Assembly: GCA_018242685.1 (NCBI GenBank) | Contig: JAFEBM010000024.1 | Span: 1-64,000, forward strand | Length of the DNA stretch: 64,000 nucleotides | Direction of reading: 5' to 3' | Source of the DNA: Nitrospira sp. | Lineage (GTDB): Bacteria; Nitrospirota; Nitrospiria; Nitrospirales; Nitrospiraceae | Shown: piece by piece, positions 44,201 through 52,383 of the stretch | Layout of the letters: each line of letters starts with the position of its first letter | How positions within the stretch are numbered: position 1 is the stretch's first letter | Notes under the pieces: generated by a model | What the model was told of the DNA's origin: nothing | The model's database searches: none | Seen by the model: the letters and a program-made list of their open reading frames with translations, nothing else | Program-made: the position numbers and the translations under genes

Positions 44201-47200
44201 AAATGGCGATGACCTGTACCTCATCGATCATGTCGGAGATACCGTTGCGGAAGGATTCTCAGCTGGATCCGATACGGTGCAAAGCCTTGTGGACTTTGCG
44301 TTAGGAACCAATGTTGAGGTCCTTGATTTATCGACCGGCGCTGCTCACTCCGGGACCGGGAATGAATTAGATAATCGCCTCTATGGGAATGATGGCGACA
44401 ACATTCTTGACGGAGGCGCAGGCAACGATTATGTAGCCGGGGGTTCTGGATCCGACACCTATCTATTCGGACCAGGATCTGGTCGAGATACCCTGCAAGA
44501 TACTGTTCCCGGCGAAGTGGACACGATTCTTCTGGCTCCTGACGTGACTCCGGATGATGTCGCCGTGACGACCGGTTATCCATTTTCCTTTACCGCGCTG
44601 GTCATTCGAATCGTGAGCACCGGTGATGAGATTACCATTCCCGATTTCTTCAACAGTCCTGCGCACCAGCAAACCAAAGCTGTCCAATTCGCGGATGGCA
44701 CGGTGTGGAATGGCGACACACTTGCCCTCCAAGCGGGTGCGTATCCTCGAACAACCCAGTCGGGCAACGCCCTTGATAACGTTCTCTCCGGCGGCATCGG
44801 AGACGATGAGATGTTTGGAAACCGCGGCAATGATCAATTGAGTGGCGAGGCCGGGGACGACACGTTGCAAGGAGGCGACGATAACGATGTGTTGCGAGGG
44901 GGGCTTGGGAATGATCGTCTCTATGGTGACACGTTCTATTTTAGCGGCGTCCCTCTCAATGCGGATGATGTCCTCTTCGGTGAGGCGGGTGATGACTTGC
45001 TGTCTGGTGAGTATGGAAATGACACGCTCCATGGAGGAGAGGGCAACGATATATTAGGCGGAGGAGATGGAAACGATGTCTTGGACGGCGGGTCTGGAAA
45101 CGATTCTCTTGATGGCGGATTGGGGAGTGATGTCTTTGTATTCGGCCGTGGGTACGGCCGTGATGTGACAGGGACTTATGATCTTGCATCCGACGTGATC
45201 CGCTTCACATCCGATGTCACGCCATCCGATGTCATCGTCACCAGAAACAGCACAGCCCTGATGCTGAGGATTGAGGGGACCGAAGATGAATTTGTCACCT
45301 ATCTGGATCCGGATGATGCATCCCTCCGGATCGCACAGGTCGAGTTTGCCGATGGCATGGTCTGGAGCCAGACAACGTTGTTTCAAGAAGCTCGTTCGAT
45401 CATCGGCACAGCCGGTCCAGACTTCCTGAGCGGCACGAATCTTCAGGAAACTCTGTCAGGCGGGCAAGGGGATGACACCTATGATGCGTTTGATGGACAG
45501 GATACGATCAGTGAAGCGTCCGGTGAAGGTATTGATACGGTGATAGCCATGAGCGGTGTGACGCTTCCCGCGAATGTGGAAAATCTGACGTTATCTGAAG
45601 ACGGCACGTTAGTCGGCGGGGCCGAGCAGGGGACAGGTAATGCGCTGAACAATATCTTGATTGGAAATCACGCGGACAATGTGCTCGATGGAGGGGCGGG
45701 CAACGATACGCTGATCGGCGGGTATGTCGTGATTTTTGATGGCGGTGGTGCGGCGGGCGATGGCAGTGACATTCTCATCGGCGGAGAGGGCGACGATTTT
45801 CTGCAAGCCCGCGGAGCTGACTATAGCACTGAAGAAAATATCTTCGGCGAGGATTTGTTGATCGGGGGAGAAGGAAACGATACGTATCGCGTGGTCGGTC
45901 TGCAAGAAGAGATCATCGAACGGCTTGATGAAGGGACCGATACTGTCGTTACAGGAATCGACTATATACTGGGTGATGACGTTGAAAATCTGACACTGGT
46001 CGGATTTAGCGATGCGAGTGGAGCAGGTAATCAACTCGATAACGTACTCATCGGGAATGTGGCCGGCAATGAGTTGTGGGGTGGTGATGGTTCTGATGTC
46101 CTCTGGGGCGGAAGTGGTGTAGATTCGGATCAGGATTCGGGAGAAGTTGCTCTGGGCAATGACTTCCTTGTCGGTGGTACAGGACACGACACCTATCTCT
46201 TCAATCTCGGTGACGGCATCGATACGATCGAGGATGTCGCCGTTGTCGGCGAGGGGAACCGAATCCAATTCGGCGCAGGGATCAGCCGGAATGACCTTAT
46301 CGTAAGGCATGATGAAGTCGCTCGAACGCTCACCATTCAAATCGGCACAAGTGGGACAGATCGACTGGTACTGAACAATTTCGATCTCACAGGTGAGAAC
46401 GGTTCGCTGGTGGCGGAGACCTTAGCCTTTGCGGATGGCAGCACGACAAGTCTCGCCGGTTTCTTCGGACCGACCATCACTGAAGGGAACGACACGATCA
46501 CGACTGCTGCCGAAGATGACGTCATCGATGCGCTTGGTGGCGATGACATTGTGGATGCCGGTGCCGGCAACGACATCATTGTCGGAGGAACCGGAAACGA
46601 TACGCTTCTGGGCGGTTCCGGCGACGATACCTACGTCTATAATATTGGTGACGGTGTCGACCGGATCGATGATGCGAGCCTACCTGGCGGTACGAATACT
46701 CTTGAATTTGGTGCGGGGATCGATCCCACTGATCTCAGCCTGGATGTAGGTTCGCTGCTGATGCGTATCGGCACCGGCGGCGACGCTCTTCATCTGTCCA
46801 ATTTCGATCCAAACAATGTGTTGGGGCCGCGCACGATTGAAACCTTCCGATTTGCCGATGGTATCGTCCTGTCCTATGATCAGCTTGTCCAACGAGGGTT
46901 TGATCTGACGGGGACCGACGGCAATGATGCCATCACCGGGACGAATGTCGTTGATCGGATCGCGGCTCTTGCAGGGGACGATATCTTGGCCGGAGGGCGC
47001 GGCAACGATTCACTGACGGGCGGGGTCGGCAACGACACCTACATCTTCAACATCGGAGATGGCAGCGACAGGATTGATGATACGGCGCTGCTCGGGGCAG
47101 GGAATCGAATTCGATTCGGGGCCGGCATCAGTCAAGATGACTTGATCTTCACGCAGGACGAGACCGCGCACACCCTGACCATTCACGTCGGAACCGATCG

Positions 47201-49103
47201 ACTGGTGCTTGCCGATTTTGACCCCCGTGGCGCGAACGGTTCCCTGGTGGTATCGGCATTGGAGTTTGCCGACGGGAACGTGGTGAATCTGATTGACCTC
47301 TATCCTCCGAACCATACCCCGACGGTGACTGTTCCTGTGGCAGACCAGATCGGTGCCGAAGACTCACCGTTCCTTTTTACGATTCCCAGTACTACCTTCA
47401 CCGATCCAGATCAGGTCCACGGCGATGAATTATCTTATGAAGCGACGTTGGCCACCGGCAGCCCGCTGCCGCCATGGCTGGGTTTCGATCCGATCACCCG
47501 CACGTTCAGCGGTACGCCAGGCGCCGGCGATGCCGCGGTGCTGCAGCTCGCCGTCACAGCCACAGACCAGGGCCAGCTCAGCACGACCGATTTCTTCACG
47601 CTTTCTATCTCTGGGCCTCTGCCTCAAACACTCGTAGGCACGCTGGAAAACGATGTGCTGATCAGCGGCCGAGGCGACGATACGTTGCGCGGGCTGGCAG
47701 GCAACGATATGTTGAACGGCGCTGCCGGCGACGATCTTCTCGATGGCGGATCCGGCACAGACATGATGCGGGGCGGGACCGGCAACGATAGCTACGTTGT
47801 CGATGTCGTCGGCGATGTCGTAATAGAATTGGTAGACGAGGGAACCGATACGGTGCAGACCTCGCTCCTCAGCTACACATTGGATGTGAATATCGAGAAC
47901 CTAACGCTGACAGGTACGGGACCAAGCACTGGTATCGGCAATGCTTTGACCAATCAATTGGCTGGCAACAGTGGGGCGAACCTGCTGGACGGCAAGGCCG
48001 GAGCCGATACGATGGCTGGTGGTATGGGGAATGACCTGTATGTAGTGGATCAGGTAGGGGATGTCGTGACTGAAGCGACAAACGAAGGCTTCGACACAGT
48101 CTTCAGCTCCGTGACGTATGGTCTCGGGGTGAATGTAGAAAACCTGGTCTTGACCGGCTCGGCGGCGATCAATGGGAGCGGCAACGATCTTGACAACATG
48201 CTCACGGGCAATAGCGCGGCCAATGTGCTGACGGGGCTGGCGGGCAACGACGCCTATGTGATCGGCGGCGGCGATACGGTCGTCGAAGCGGTGGACAACG
48301 GCACGGACACGGTGATCAGCAGCCATACGTACACTCTTGCAGCCAACGTGGAACATCTCACCCTTGTCGGTTTTAATCCGATTAGTGGAACCGGCAACGG
48401 TTTGGACAATGTGCTCAACGGGTTGCTCAATCTTGCGAGCAATACCTTAGCTGGAGGAGCCGGCAACGATACGTACGTCATGGGTTCTGGCGACAAGGTG
48501 GTGGAGGCTGCGGGCGAGGGAATAGATACGGTTCAGACCAGCCTGTCCCATACCCTCGGCGCCAACGTGGAACATCTCACGTTGAGTGGAGCCAATGCCG
48601 TCAATGGAACGGGCAATGGGCTCAATAATACGCTCACCGGCAACGGTGCCGACAATGTCCTTAATGGCGGAAACGGCAACGACATACTATCCGGCGAACT
48701 GGGCAACGATGTGCTCATCGGAGGGACAGGGAACGATACCTTCCTGTTCTCTCGCGGTGAGGGGCAAGATGTGGTGCGGGACAATAGCGGGTCGGCGGAC
48801 CAGATTCTCTACGATGCCGGCATCGATCCTCTTGATCTCGTGATCAGCCGTCAGGCTCATGATCTCCGGCTTGCCATGCATGGTTCGGCAAACCAAGTGA
48901 CGGTGAAAGACTGGTATCTCAACAGTCATAATCGAATTGAGACGATTCAGGCAGGCAACGGCGAAATTCTGCTCAGTACACAAGTGGACCAGCTGATTCA
49001 GGCGATGGCGGGTTTTACGCAACAGACCGGCCTCACGTGGGATCAAGCCATCGATCAGCGGCCGCAGGATGTACAGGCCGTGCTCGCCGCCAGCTGGCAA
49101 TAG
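38223..49103 (+). CDS. giant RTX protein with N-terminal lipase domain
   Basis: A 3,626-residue secreted protein. Residues 1-420 form an alpha/beta hydrolase lipase domain with nucleophile elbow G133-H-S135-L-G137 (VTGHSLGGFLAQAF). From residue about 428, RTX repeats (GGxGxDxLx, binding Ca2+) run in several blocks, interleaved with beta-rich FADGT modules and about ten NVENLTL-type modules (nt 43.6-48.6 kb). One Ig/cadherin-like domain lies at residues 3030-3130 (DQIGAEDSPFLFTI ... GTPGAGDAAVLQLAV). The protein ends AVLAASWQ, like C-terminal signals of type I secretion substrates. No type I secretion genes are in the window. Roles could be lipid hydrolysis or adhesion in the outside medium. 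Secretion is inferred. Confidence 0.92.
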   Translation: MSDPIGILYEHAQLSDAAYADLTVGMSRGECEDALIARGFGSLQATEFANRYSIVSTYSDSATGFSATLFQRNGTNEKVLAIRGTDDIVDLLVSDLQLGLLGMANQYESLNAFYLQLVTEGKLLSTDMLTVTGHSLGGFLAQAFTVDHPMIVTHTYTYNAPGFGGVLVNPFGSLSIAGTSIPDSLITNIIAQGPSFVSSQGRQIGGPEYAFIETTLNPLTNHGVRSLVDALALYDLVARIDPTVAVSNVTDILNAASATAVASLETGLDALRRVFQGSTVTATPGGDRDAYYNNLLAFRASFLPESVTPYRIVSLVGIEQTAANLAKNQSPEGLAYRYALHELNPFAVIGANYAAHNVGGSLDLYDAKTGTGTMTAVYLSDRADLLATRLQVNVIDGGTIQTDTHYVDLQTGFEVGNTSSTNEVIFGDDRVGDVLVGNAGADHLYGRDGADTIEGHDGNDYLEGGMGNDVRLSGGVGNDIILGQQGDDQLYGDADNDRLNGGLGDDRLEGGTGSDQYTYFTGQGQDTIGDSDKSGSILFDRQTLVGGIRRQGTPADTWISPDGAFTFVKSGTDLVVNDTLTIENFNFTTGALGIKLADAGDLVDSAGPTLNYTNGQPTVSWDGDVTDNQPIFAAGANHIARGFGGNDILNFEGSSATFNHQIYGGDGHDELHGGSGHDRIYGEAGCDLMIGVEGDDVMDGGGDIDLIKGGIGHDVLSGGLGNDGLDGGSGDDVLFGGDDNDVLSGESIAFGATTTGNDYLDGEAGDDWVLGLRGDDVLYGGTGADFLLGDQVTAVAPNFELTYPGLVTTLPGRAFNSVTGGADYLDGGEGADYLQGDAGDDVLLGGEGVDELWGDDQQTAVLEEGDDWLEGEGGNDTLVGSGGEDALFGGDGEDVLVGDYANNPTLGFDDTLDGGAGNDELQGGGGDDLLEGGTENDTLFGNDGDDSLYGGTGDDRLQGGDGYDVLVGEEGIDTLFGEGGDDLLFGDDGRDTLVGGAGFDELDGGDGDDLLASGDDADVLLGDAGNDELQGGNGADLLAGEDGDDRLFGEAGADELFGDSGADVLVGGVDADVLIGGAGNDQLLGDSGDDQLFGDEGVDTLVGGAGADIFEGGQGNDSLSGDAGGDTYQFGLGDGADTIIDSASEGNRIVFGLGITADSIRVGAGSNDSLVMRVGSGGDSLFLANFGATNMAGPHTIDTFQLFDGTIVPYSALYDRGLQSFGTAGPDNLDGTDNRDEVFAGEGNDTVSGLGGDDALSGEEGDDVLFGGSGNDGLNGESGNDVVFGEAGADQLFAGTGDDVMRGGDGDDVLNGEAGNDSLEGEVGDDVLTGGIGDDQLYGGGGSDTYRFNIGDGFDSLFDSGPGSDTDTVVFGSGITSNSVSLSSQFGQIVINVGAGSDGIRFGSVFDVFGSQTIEQLQFVDGTSITYEDLVARGFTIDGTEFDDVLIGTNLADRFQGGLGNDRVEGGEGNDSYFFNVGDGIDTIVDSASAEAGNEVAFGVGITSTDLRLDLAPDQSDINQRDLLIRVGTNGDAIQLDLVERENVLGPRSVELFRFADGSTMTYDQLLAQGFDLTGTDDDDQITGTNAMDRIVAGAGADVLRGGLGDDQLDGGLGTDRLIGGRGNDTYLFGPGAGQDTIVEFQGSLDVIRMATGVASSDVVVTRNNNDLILSLSGGADRLTLSLYFLAPPFQTELVQFADGMVWDQEFINNLVQPTITGTEGPDSLVGTSGDDRLVGLAGDDQLTGLSGHDLLDGGTGADQLTGGVGNDTYVIDSAGDVITENQNEGIDTALSAVSYQLSANVENLTLTGMAAINSIGNEMNNVLTGNSATNVLTGGVGDDTYVVGAGDTVVELDGEGIDTVLSDRTYALGPAVENLTLIGNQIINGVGNDLDNRLRGNGAPNILSGRLGDDTYRVGAGDTVVELPDEGTDTIEATDSCQLGANLENLTLLDGGIIIGVDGIRLTGNELNNVLTGNRSSNILDGGKGADVLAGGNGDDLYLIDHVGDTVAEGFSAGSDTVQSLVDFALGTNVEVLDLSTGAAHSGTGNELDNRLYGNDGDNILDGGAGNDYVAGGSGSDTYLFGPGSGRDTLQDTVPGEVDTILLAPDVTPDDVAVTTGYPFSFTALVIRIVSTGDEITIPDFFNSPAHQQTKAVQFADGTVWNGDTLALQAGAYPRTTQSGNALDNVLSGGIGDDEMFGNRGNDQLSGEAGDDTLQGGDDNDVLRGGLGNDRLYGDTFYFSGVPLNADDVLFGEAGDDLLSGEYGNDTLHGGEGNDILGGGDGNDVLDGGSGNDSLDGGLGSDVFVFGRGYGRDVTGTYDLASDVIRFTSDVTPSDVIVTRNSTALMLRIEGTEDEFVTYLDPDDASLRIAQVEFADGMVWSQTTLFQEARSIIGTAGPDFLSGTNLQETLSGGQGDDTYDAFDGQDTISEASGEGIDTVIAMSGVTLPANVENLTLSEDGTLVGGAEQGTGNALNNILIGNHADNVLDGGAGNDTLIGGYVVIFDGGGAAGDGSDILIGGEGDDFLQARGADYSTEENIFGEDLLIGGEGNDTYRVVGLQEEIIERLDEGTDTVVTGIDYILGDDVENLTLVGFSDASGAGNQLDNVLIGNVAGNELWGGDGSDVLWGGSGVDSDQDSGEVALGNDFLVGGTGHDTYLFNLGDGIDTIEDVAVVGEGNRIQFGAGISRNDLIVRHDEVARTLTIQIGTSGTDRLVLNNFDLTGENGSLVAETLAFADGSTTSLAGFFGPTITEGNDTITTAAEDDVIDALGGDDIVDAGAGNDIIVGGTGNDTLLGGSGDDTYVYNIGDGVDRIDDASLPGGTNTLEFGAGIDPTDLSLDVGSLLMRIGTGGDALHLSNFDPNNVLGPRTIETFRFADGIVLSYDQLVQRGFDLTGTDGNDAITGTNVVDRIAALAGDDILAGGRGNDSLTGGVGNDTYIFNIGDGSDRIDDTALLGAGNRIRFGAGISQDDLIFTQDETAHTLTIHVGTDRLVLADFDPRGANGSLVVSALEFADGNVVNLIDLYPPNHTPTVTVPVADQIGAEDSPFLFTIPSTTFTDPDQVHGDELSYEATLATGSPLPPWLGFDPITRTFSGTPGAGDAAVLQLAVTATDQGQLSTTDFFTLSISGPLPQTLVGTLENDVLISGRGDDTLRGLAGNDMLNGAAGDDLLDGGSGTDMMRGGTGNDSYVVDVVGDVVIELVDEGTDTVQTSLLSYTLDVNIENLTLTGTGPSTGIGNALTNQLAGNSGANLLDGKAGADTMAGGMGNDLYVVDQVGDVVTEATNEGFDTVFSSVTYGLGVNVENLVLTGSAAINGSGNDLDNMLTGNSAANVLTGLAGNDAYVIGGGDTVVEAVDNGTDTVISSHTYTLAANVEHLTLVGFNPISGTGNGLDNVLNGLLNLASNTLAGGAGNDTYVMGSGDKVVEAAGEGIDTVQTSLSHTLGANVEHLTLSGANAVNGTGNGLNNTLTGNGADNVLNGGNGNDILSGELGNDVLIGGTGNDTFLFSRGEGQDVVRDNSGSADQILYDAGIDPLDLVISRQAHDLRLAMHGSANQVTVKDWYLNSHNRIETIQAGNGEILLSTQVDQLIQAMAGFTQQTGLTWDQAIDQRPQDVQAVLAASWQ
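39480..41580 (+). repeat. main RTX nonapeptide array in the RTX gene
   Basis: Tandem GGxGxDxLx units, densest from about 40.35 to 41.56 kb, where units run almost without break. Further arrays lie at about 41.9-42.2 kb, 43.0, 44.8-45.1 and 48.6 kb. Confidence 0.85.
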
Positions 49104-49142
49104 ATGAAGAGTCGGATTGGCTCGAGCGGTTCAGGCAGCCGC

Positions 49143-49604
49143 CTAATCACTGGGAGGTTCGAAGTGTCCCGAAGGGCGTTGTTGCCAGGGCACGGTCGCT
49201 TGCCGAGATTGTTTCACCAAACTGCGTAGGCTCATTTCGGCGGCCCGCAAAAGCTTTGGATCGCCTGCTTGTATAAGTGTCGTTAAAAGGACATAGAGTG
49301 ATCGATCGGTGTGAGATCCGGCCAAGATTCGATCCGTCACTGGATCAAACTGAGACCTGTCCGGCTCCTCATCCTCCGCTGAGTCTGTGAATAGATGTTC
49401 GAAGGACCGGGGGTTGTCGAACAGCCAAGAGGGAGGTACACGGAGTGCGGACGCAAGGGCTTCAATCGTAGCTGTTGAGGGGTCTGCCTGATCTGACTCG
49501 ATCTGTTCTAGGAGCGCAGTGGGAATTCGTGCTGCGTCTGATAATGATTCTACGGAGTGATTTCTTGAGAGTCTCCAGCCTTGGATAAATAGCCCTATCG
49601 ACAT
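49143..49604 (-). CDS. XRE-family HTH regulator
   Basis: A 153-residue protein. The N-terminal HTH_3 domain (IGLFIQGWRLSRNHSVESLSDAARIPTALLEQIESDQADPSTATIEALASAL, residues about 3-58) binds DNA; the C-terminal part (HLFTDSAEDEE..., LTTLIQAGDPKLLRAAEMSLRSLVKQ) is probably for oligomers or ligand. ATG 49604 (MSIGLFIQGWRL) is used. It converges with the RTX gene and diverges from the coiled-coil gene at 49766. It may control one of these; the AT-rich gap 49620-49765 is the likely site. Confidence 0.75.
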   Translation of the reverse strand: MSIGLFIQGWRLSRNHSVESLSDAARIPTALLEQIESDQADPSTATIEALASALRVPPSWLFDNPRSFEHLFTDSAEDEEPDRSQFDPVTDRILAGSHTDRSLYVLLTTLIQAGDPKLLRAAEMSLRSLVKQSRQATVPWQQRPSGHFEPPSD

Positions 49605-49695
49605 GAGGGCATGATACACAATGAAGGAGTGAGCTTCAATAAATTGTCCGATGAAAATGAGATTTATAAAATAAAATCAATACATTAGGGGCTAT

Positions 49696-49724
49696 TTAAA
49701 GATCAGGCATGAAATCGGTATAAT
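49696..49724 (+). promoter_or_regulatory. promoter-like -10 upstream of the 49766 gene
   Basis: TATAAT at 49719-49724 matches the -10 consensus; the -35 (TTAAAG at 49696-49701, 17 bases away) is weak. It is in the AT-rich gap and points to the gene at 49766. Confidence 0.35.
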
Positions 49725-49765
49725 ACTGACGCCAGTTTCATCGCGTCGTAAGGAGGTAGGGAGCT

Positions 49766-50107
49766 ATGTTAGGAACCGATATTCGAGGCATCATGGCTGA
49801 AGAAGAAGAGGTCCAACGTCGTCAAGAGGCCCTTAAATCTCTCATGACGATGAGGGCCAGGCAACTTCGAGAATCCCTAGAGGATCGAATCAAGCGTGCC
49901 AGGAGCAGCGGAGACTGGACACAGCTGTCCAAGGCGGAATGCGCAAGTCTGCATAAGCGGGAAAAAGCCCACTTGAAGTCTCAGCTTGAACAGTTGCAGT
50001 TCGAACAAACTCGGACTCGGGGAAAATTGACTGCACTGAAGCGAGCCAAGGCAAGGGCGCAGCGTATCCGTGCTGCGGAAGCCGCCTCTGAACGAAGGCG
50101 CCGGTGA
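49766..50107 (+). CDS. coiled-coil hypothetical protein
   Basis: A 113-residue highly charged, nearly all-helical protein (EEEVQRRQEALKSLMTMRARQLRESLEDRIKRAR; then HKREKAHLKSQLEQLQFEQTRTRGKLTALKRAKARAQRIRAAEAASERRRR). It has no membrane segment and a strongly basic C-terminus, which might bind nucleic acid or a protein partner. AAGGAGG at 49751-49757 is 8 bases before ATG. It precedes the SpoU methyltransferase gene. Family unknown. Confidence 0.7.
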   Translation: MLGTDIRGIMAEEEEVQRRQEALKSLMTMRARQLRESLEDRIKRARSSGDWTQLSKAECASLHKREKAHLKSQLEQLQFEQTRTRGKLTALKRAKARAQRIRAAEAASERRRR

Positions 50108-50168
50108 TCGACTGCCGAGGGTGTCTTGAGTGTTTTCTTCAGCGAGATGACGGGGGTATACGGGTCTA

Positions 50169-51014
50169 GTGGGTGCGGTGCAGCGTCTACCGATTCTCAG
50201 TCGTGCACAGGCCTCGCTGATCCGGCAACTGCTTCGCGATAAGCGAAGCAGATCCAGAGAAAGAGCTTTTGTTCTTGAAGGGACCAAGTCCTGTCTGGAT
50301 CTGATCTATCGGTACCCACAGTCTATTCTCACCGTGGTCGTCTCGCCGCGTTTTCTTGGTGTCGAGACCGAGGCAGACCGAAGGGCGCGTACAAAATTAC
50401 CTGCGCGCCAGTTTATTTGCCTCGACACCGGCTTTGAAAAACTCACCGATGTGGAGGCGTCGCAGGGGATTCTGGCCGTCGTGCGACAGCCTGTGTGGGA
50501 CGAGGCGCAGGTGTTCAGGCAAACGAGCGTGTTGGGCATCTATGGGGATCGGTTACAAGATCCGGCCAATGTCGGCACGATTATTCGGACCGCAGCGGCC
50601 TTGAACCTATCCGGAGTGTGGTTAAGCGCCGATTCAGCGGATCCTTTCAGCCCTAAGGTTGTCCGTGCCACGGCCGGCGCCATCTTGAATCTTCCGATCT
50701 TTCATGTTCGGGGCTTTCAGGCATTTTCTTCGTATGGATGTGAAATCTACTCGGCGGTCCTGGCTTCGGCTGATATAGTCCCCATCAGGAGCGTTCGGAC
50801 AATACCCAACCGTCTCATGATTGCAGTCGGAAACGAGGGAGGGGGGGTGGCTCCGGATATCGTGAAGGCGTCCAGCGTCAGGTTTTCCATTCCATTGGCC
50901 GAGGGGGTGGAGTCGTTGAATGTCGCGTCGGCAGCAGCGATTTCGGCATTCTACTTCAGCGGATTGCGACCCGATTCCGGCGTTGGATCGACGAGATCGC
51001 GCCGTTCGGCGTAG
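50169..51014 (+). CDS. SpoU/TrmH-family RNA 2'-O-methyltransferase
   Basis: A 281-residue SPOUT methyltransferase. The N-terminal substrate-binding domain (about 1-95: SRAQASLIRQLLRDKRSRSRERAFVLEGTK) precedes the trefoil-knot catalytic domain with its motifs: motif 1 IYGDRLQDPANVGTIIRTAAAL, motif 2 LMIAVGNEGGGVAPDIV and motif 3 IPLAEGVESLNVASAAAISAF. The target is a 2'-OH in rRNA or tRNA; which one cannot be read. GTG 50169 is the start. It is not tightly linked to its neighbours. Confidence 0.85.
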   Translation: MGAVQRLPILSRAQASLIRQLLRDKRSRSRERAFVLEGTKSCLDLIYRYPQSILTVVVSPRFLGVETEADRRARTKLPARQFICLDTGFEKLTDVEASQGILAVVRQPVWDEAQVFRQTSVLGIYGDRLQDPANVGTIIRTAAALNLSGVWLSADSADPFSPKVVRATAGAILNLPIFHVRGFQAFSSYGCEIYSAVLASADIVPIRSVRTIPNRLMIAVGNEGGGVAPDIVKASSVRFSIPLAEGVESLNVASAAAISAFYFSGLRPDSGVGSTRSRRSA

Positions 51015-51084
51015 AGATTTGAAATAATATGGAATATATTCGGCCTACTATATGCGGTTCATGATGTCTAAACAGGAGACAAGA

Positions 51085-52383
51085 ATGCGGGTAGGTTTCG
51101 TGCTAGTGTGTGCGGTCAGTCTCGGGCTTGACGTGGCCACGGCCTCTTCCCAATCCAGCTTTGACAAGGCGACGGCCTCTGTCCAATCCAATGCACAGCC
51201 GTACAGTCTCGACATGATCATTGTTCTCGCGTTGGCGAAAAACCCTGTCGTCGGCTTGACTGAAGGAAACATCGAACAGCAGAAGGGGCAGCAGACAGCA
51301 GCCGGTGCCTATCCGAATCCCACTGTGACTGGAAACGGAGGGCACGGCAACCTTCGCGATGCGGGTCGGGCGAATATTAACGAGTTTGCCGCTCGTGATT
51401 CGCTTACCGAATCGAACCTGGTAATCGGTCAACCCATCGAATGGCCGTCAATGCGCGCAGCTCGGCAACGAGTTGCGGATCTCGGGGTGACGACAGCCAA
51501 CGTCGGGATGTTGGAGACCCGATTGAATTTGGCGTCGCAGGTCAAAGTCGGCTTCTATGATCTGCTGCTGGCTCAGCAGGGCGCCGATCTCGCACGCCAG
51601 AACTTCGACATTGTCGAGGGTGTGGCTCGGATCGTGAAGGCCAGGGTCAAGTCGGGCGAAGCGCCTCAATTCGAATCCATCAAGGCAGAGGTGGAAGTTC
51701 TAAAGGCTCGGCAGCAACTGGTCCGCGCGGATAATCTGGTTCGCATCAGCCGCGTTGCCGTTGACACCTTGACGGGTGGTGCGCTCGGGCCGACTTATAT
51801 GGTCTACGGCGAATTCAGGATCCTTCCTCGTGATCTGCACATTGAAGGGTTGATGGCCCGCATGGTGGAGCAGCATCCGACTATCCAACGTTTGATGAAG
51901 TCCGTCGAGCAATCGGACTGGAAGGTTGAATTTGAACGGCAATCGCGGGTGCCGACCATCACCGTCCAGGGCTCTTATTGGCGCGAAATCGGACGGGAAG
52001 CGTATCAAGCGGGAGCATCTATGCCGGTGCCGCTCTGGTACCGGCGCCAGGGAGAAATCGCTTCAGCGTTAGGCGCGAAGCGTCGTGAGGAAGCCGAGCT
52101 GCTCCGGATGCGTAATGAACTGGGGCGAGCCGTCTATCAACACTATCAAGATGTCCGCACCACGGCGGAGTTGATCGATGTGTTCGATAAAGGGTTGCTG
52201 AAGCAGGGCCAGGAGGCTTTGCGGCTCGCCCAGTTTAGTTTCCAGCAAGGAGCTTCCAGCTTACTCGAGGTTTTCGATGCACAGCGTGTACAACGGCAGA
52301 TCCTACTGGACTATGCCCAAGCGCGACACGACCTCTCTGTCTCGCTGGCTCGGCTTGAACAGGCGGTGGGAGGGACATTGTGA
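51085..52383 (+). CDS. outer membrane efflux protein (TolC/CzcC-like)
   Basis: A 432-residue outer-membrane factor with signal peptide (VGFVLVCAVSLGLDVATA) and two OEP repeats of long helices (LNLASQVKVGFYDLLLAQQGADLARQNF, then ELGRAVYQHYQDVRTTAELIDVF and AQFSFQQGASSLLEVFDAQRVQRQI). It forms the channel of a tripartite pump with the adaptor and RND genes directly downstream. ATG 51085 after AGGAGA is preferred over 51052. The adaptor start overlaps its stop by 4 bases. Confidence 0.88.
   Translation: MRVGFVLVCAVSLGLDVATASSQSSFDKATASVQSNAQPYSLDMIIVLALAKNPVVGLTEGNIEQQKGQQTAAGAYPNPTVTGNGGHGNLRDAGRANINEFAARDSLTESNLVIGQPIEWPSMRAARQRVADLGVTTANVGMLETRLNLASQVKVGFYDLLLAQQGADLARQNFDIVEGVARIVKARVKSGEAPQFESIKAEVEVLKARQQLVRADNLVRISRVAVDTLTGGALGPTYMVYGEFRILPRDLHIEGLMARMVEQHPTIQRLMKSVEQSDWKVEFERQSRVPTITVQGSYWREIGREAYQAGASMPVPLWYRRQGEIASALGAKRREEAELLRMRNELGRAVYQHYQDVRTTAELIDVFDKGLLKQGQEALRLAQFSFQQGASSLLEVFDAQRVQRQILLDYAQARHDLSVSLARLEQAVGGTL

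Noticed and set aside
51032-51041. GAATATATTC palindrome before the efflux operon as a metal-regulator site
   Set aside because: It is short and AT-rich, likely by chance or part of a -10; no match to a known metal operator.
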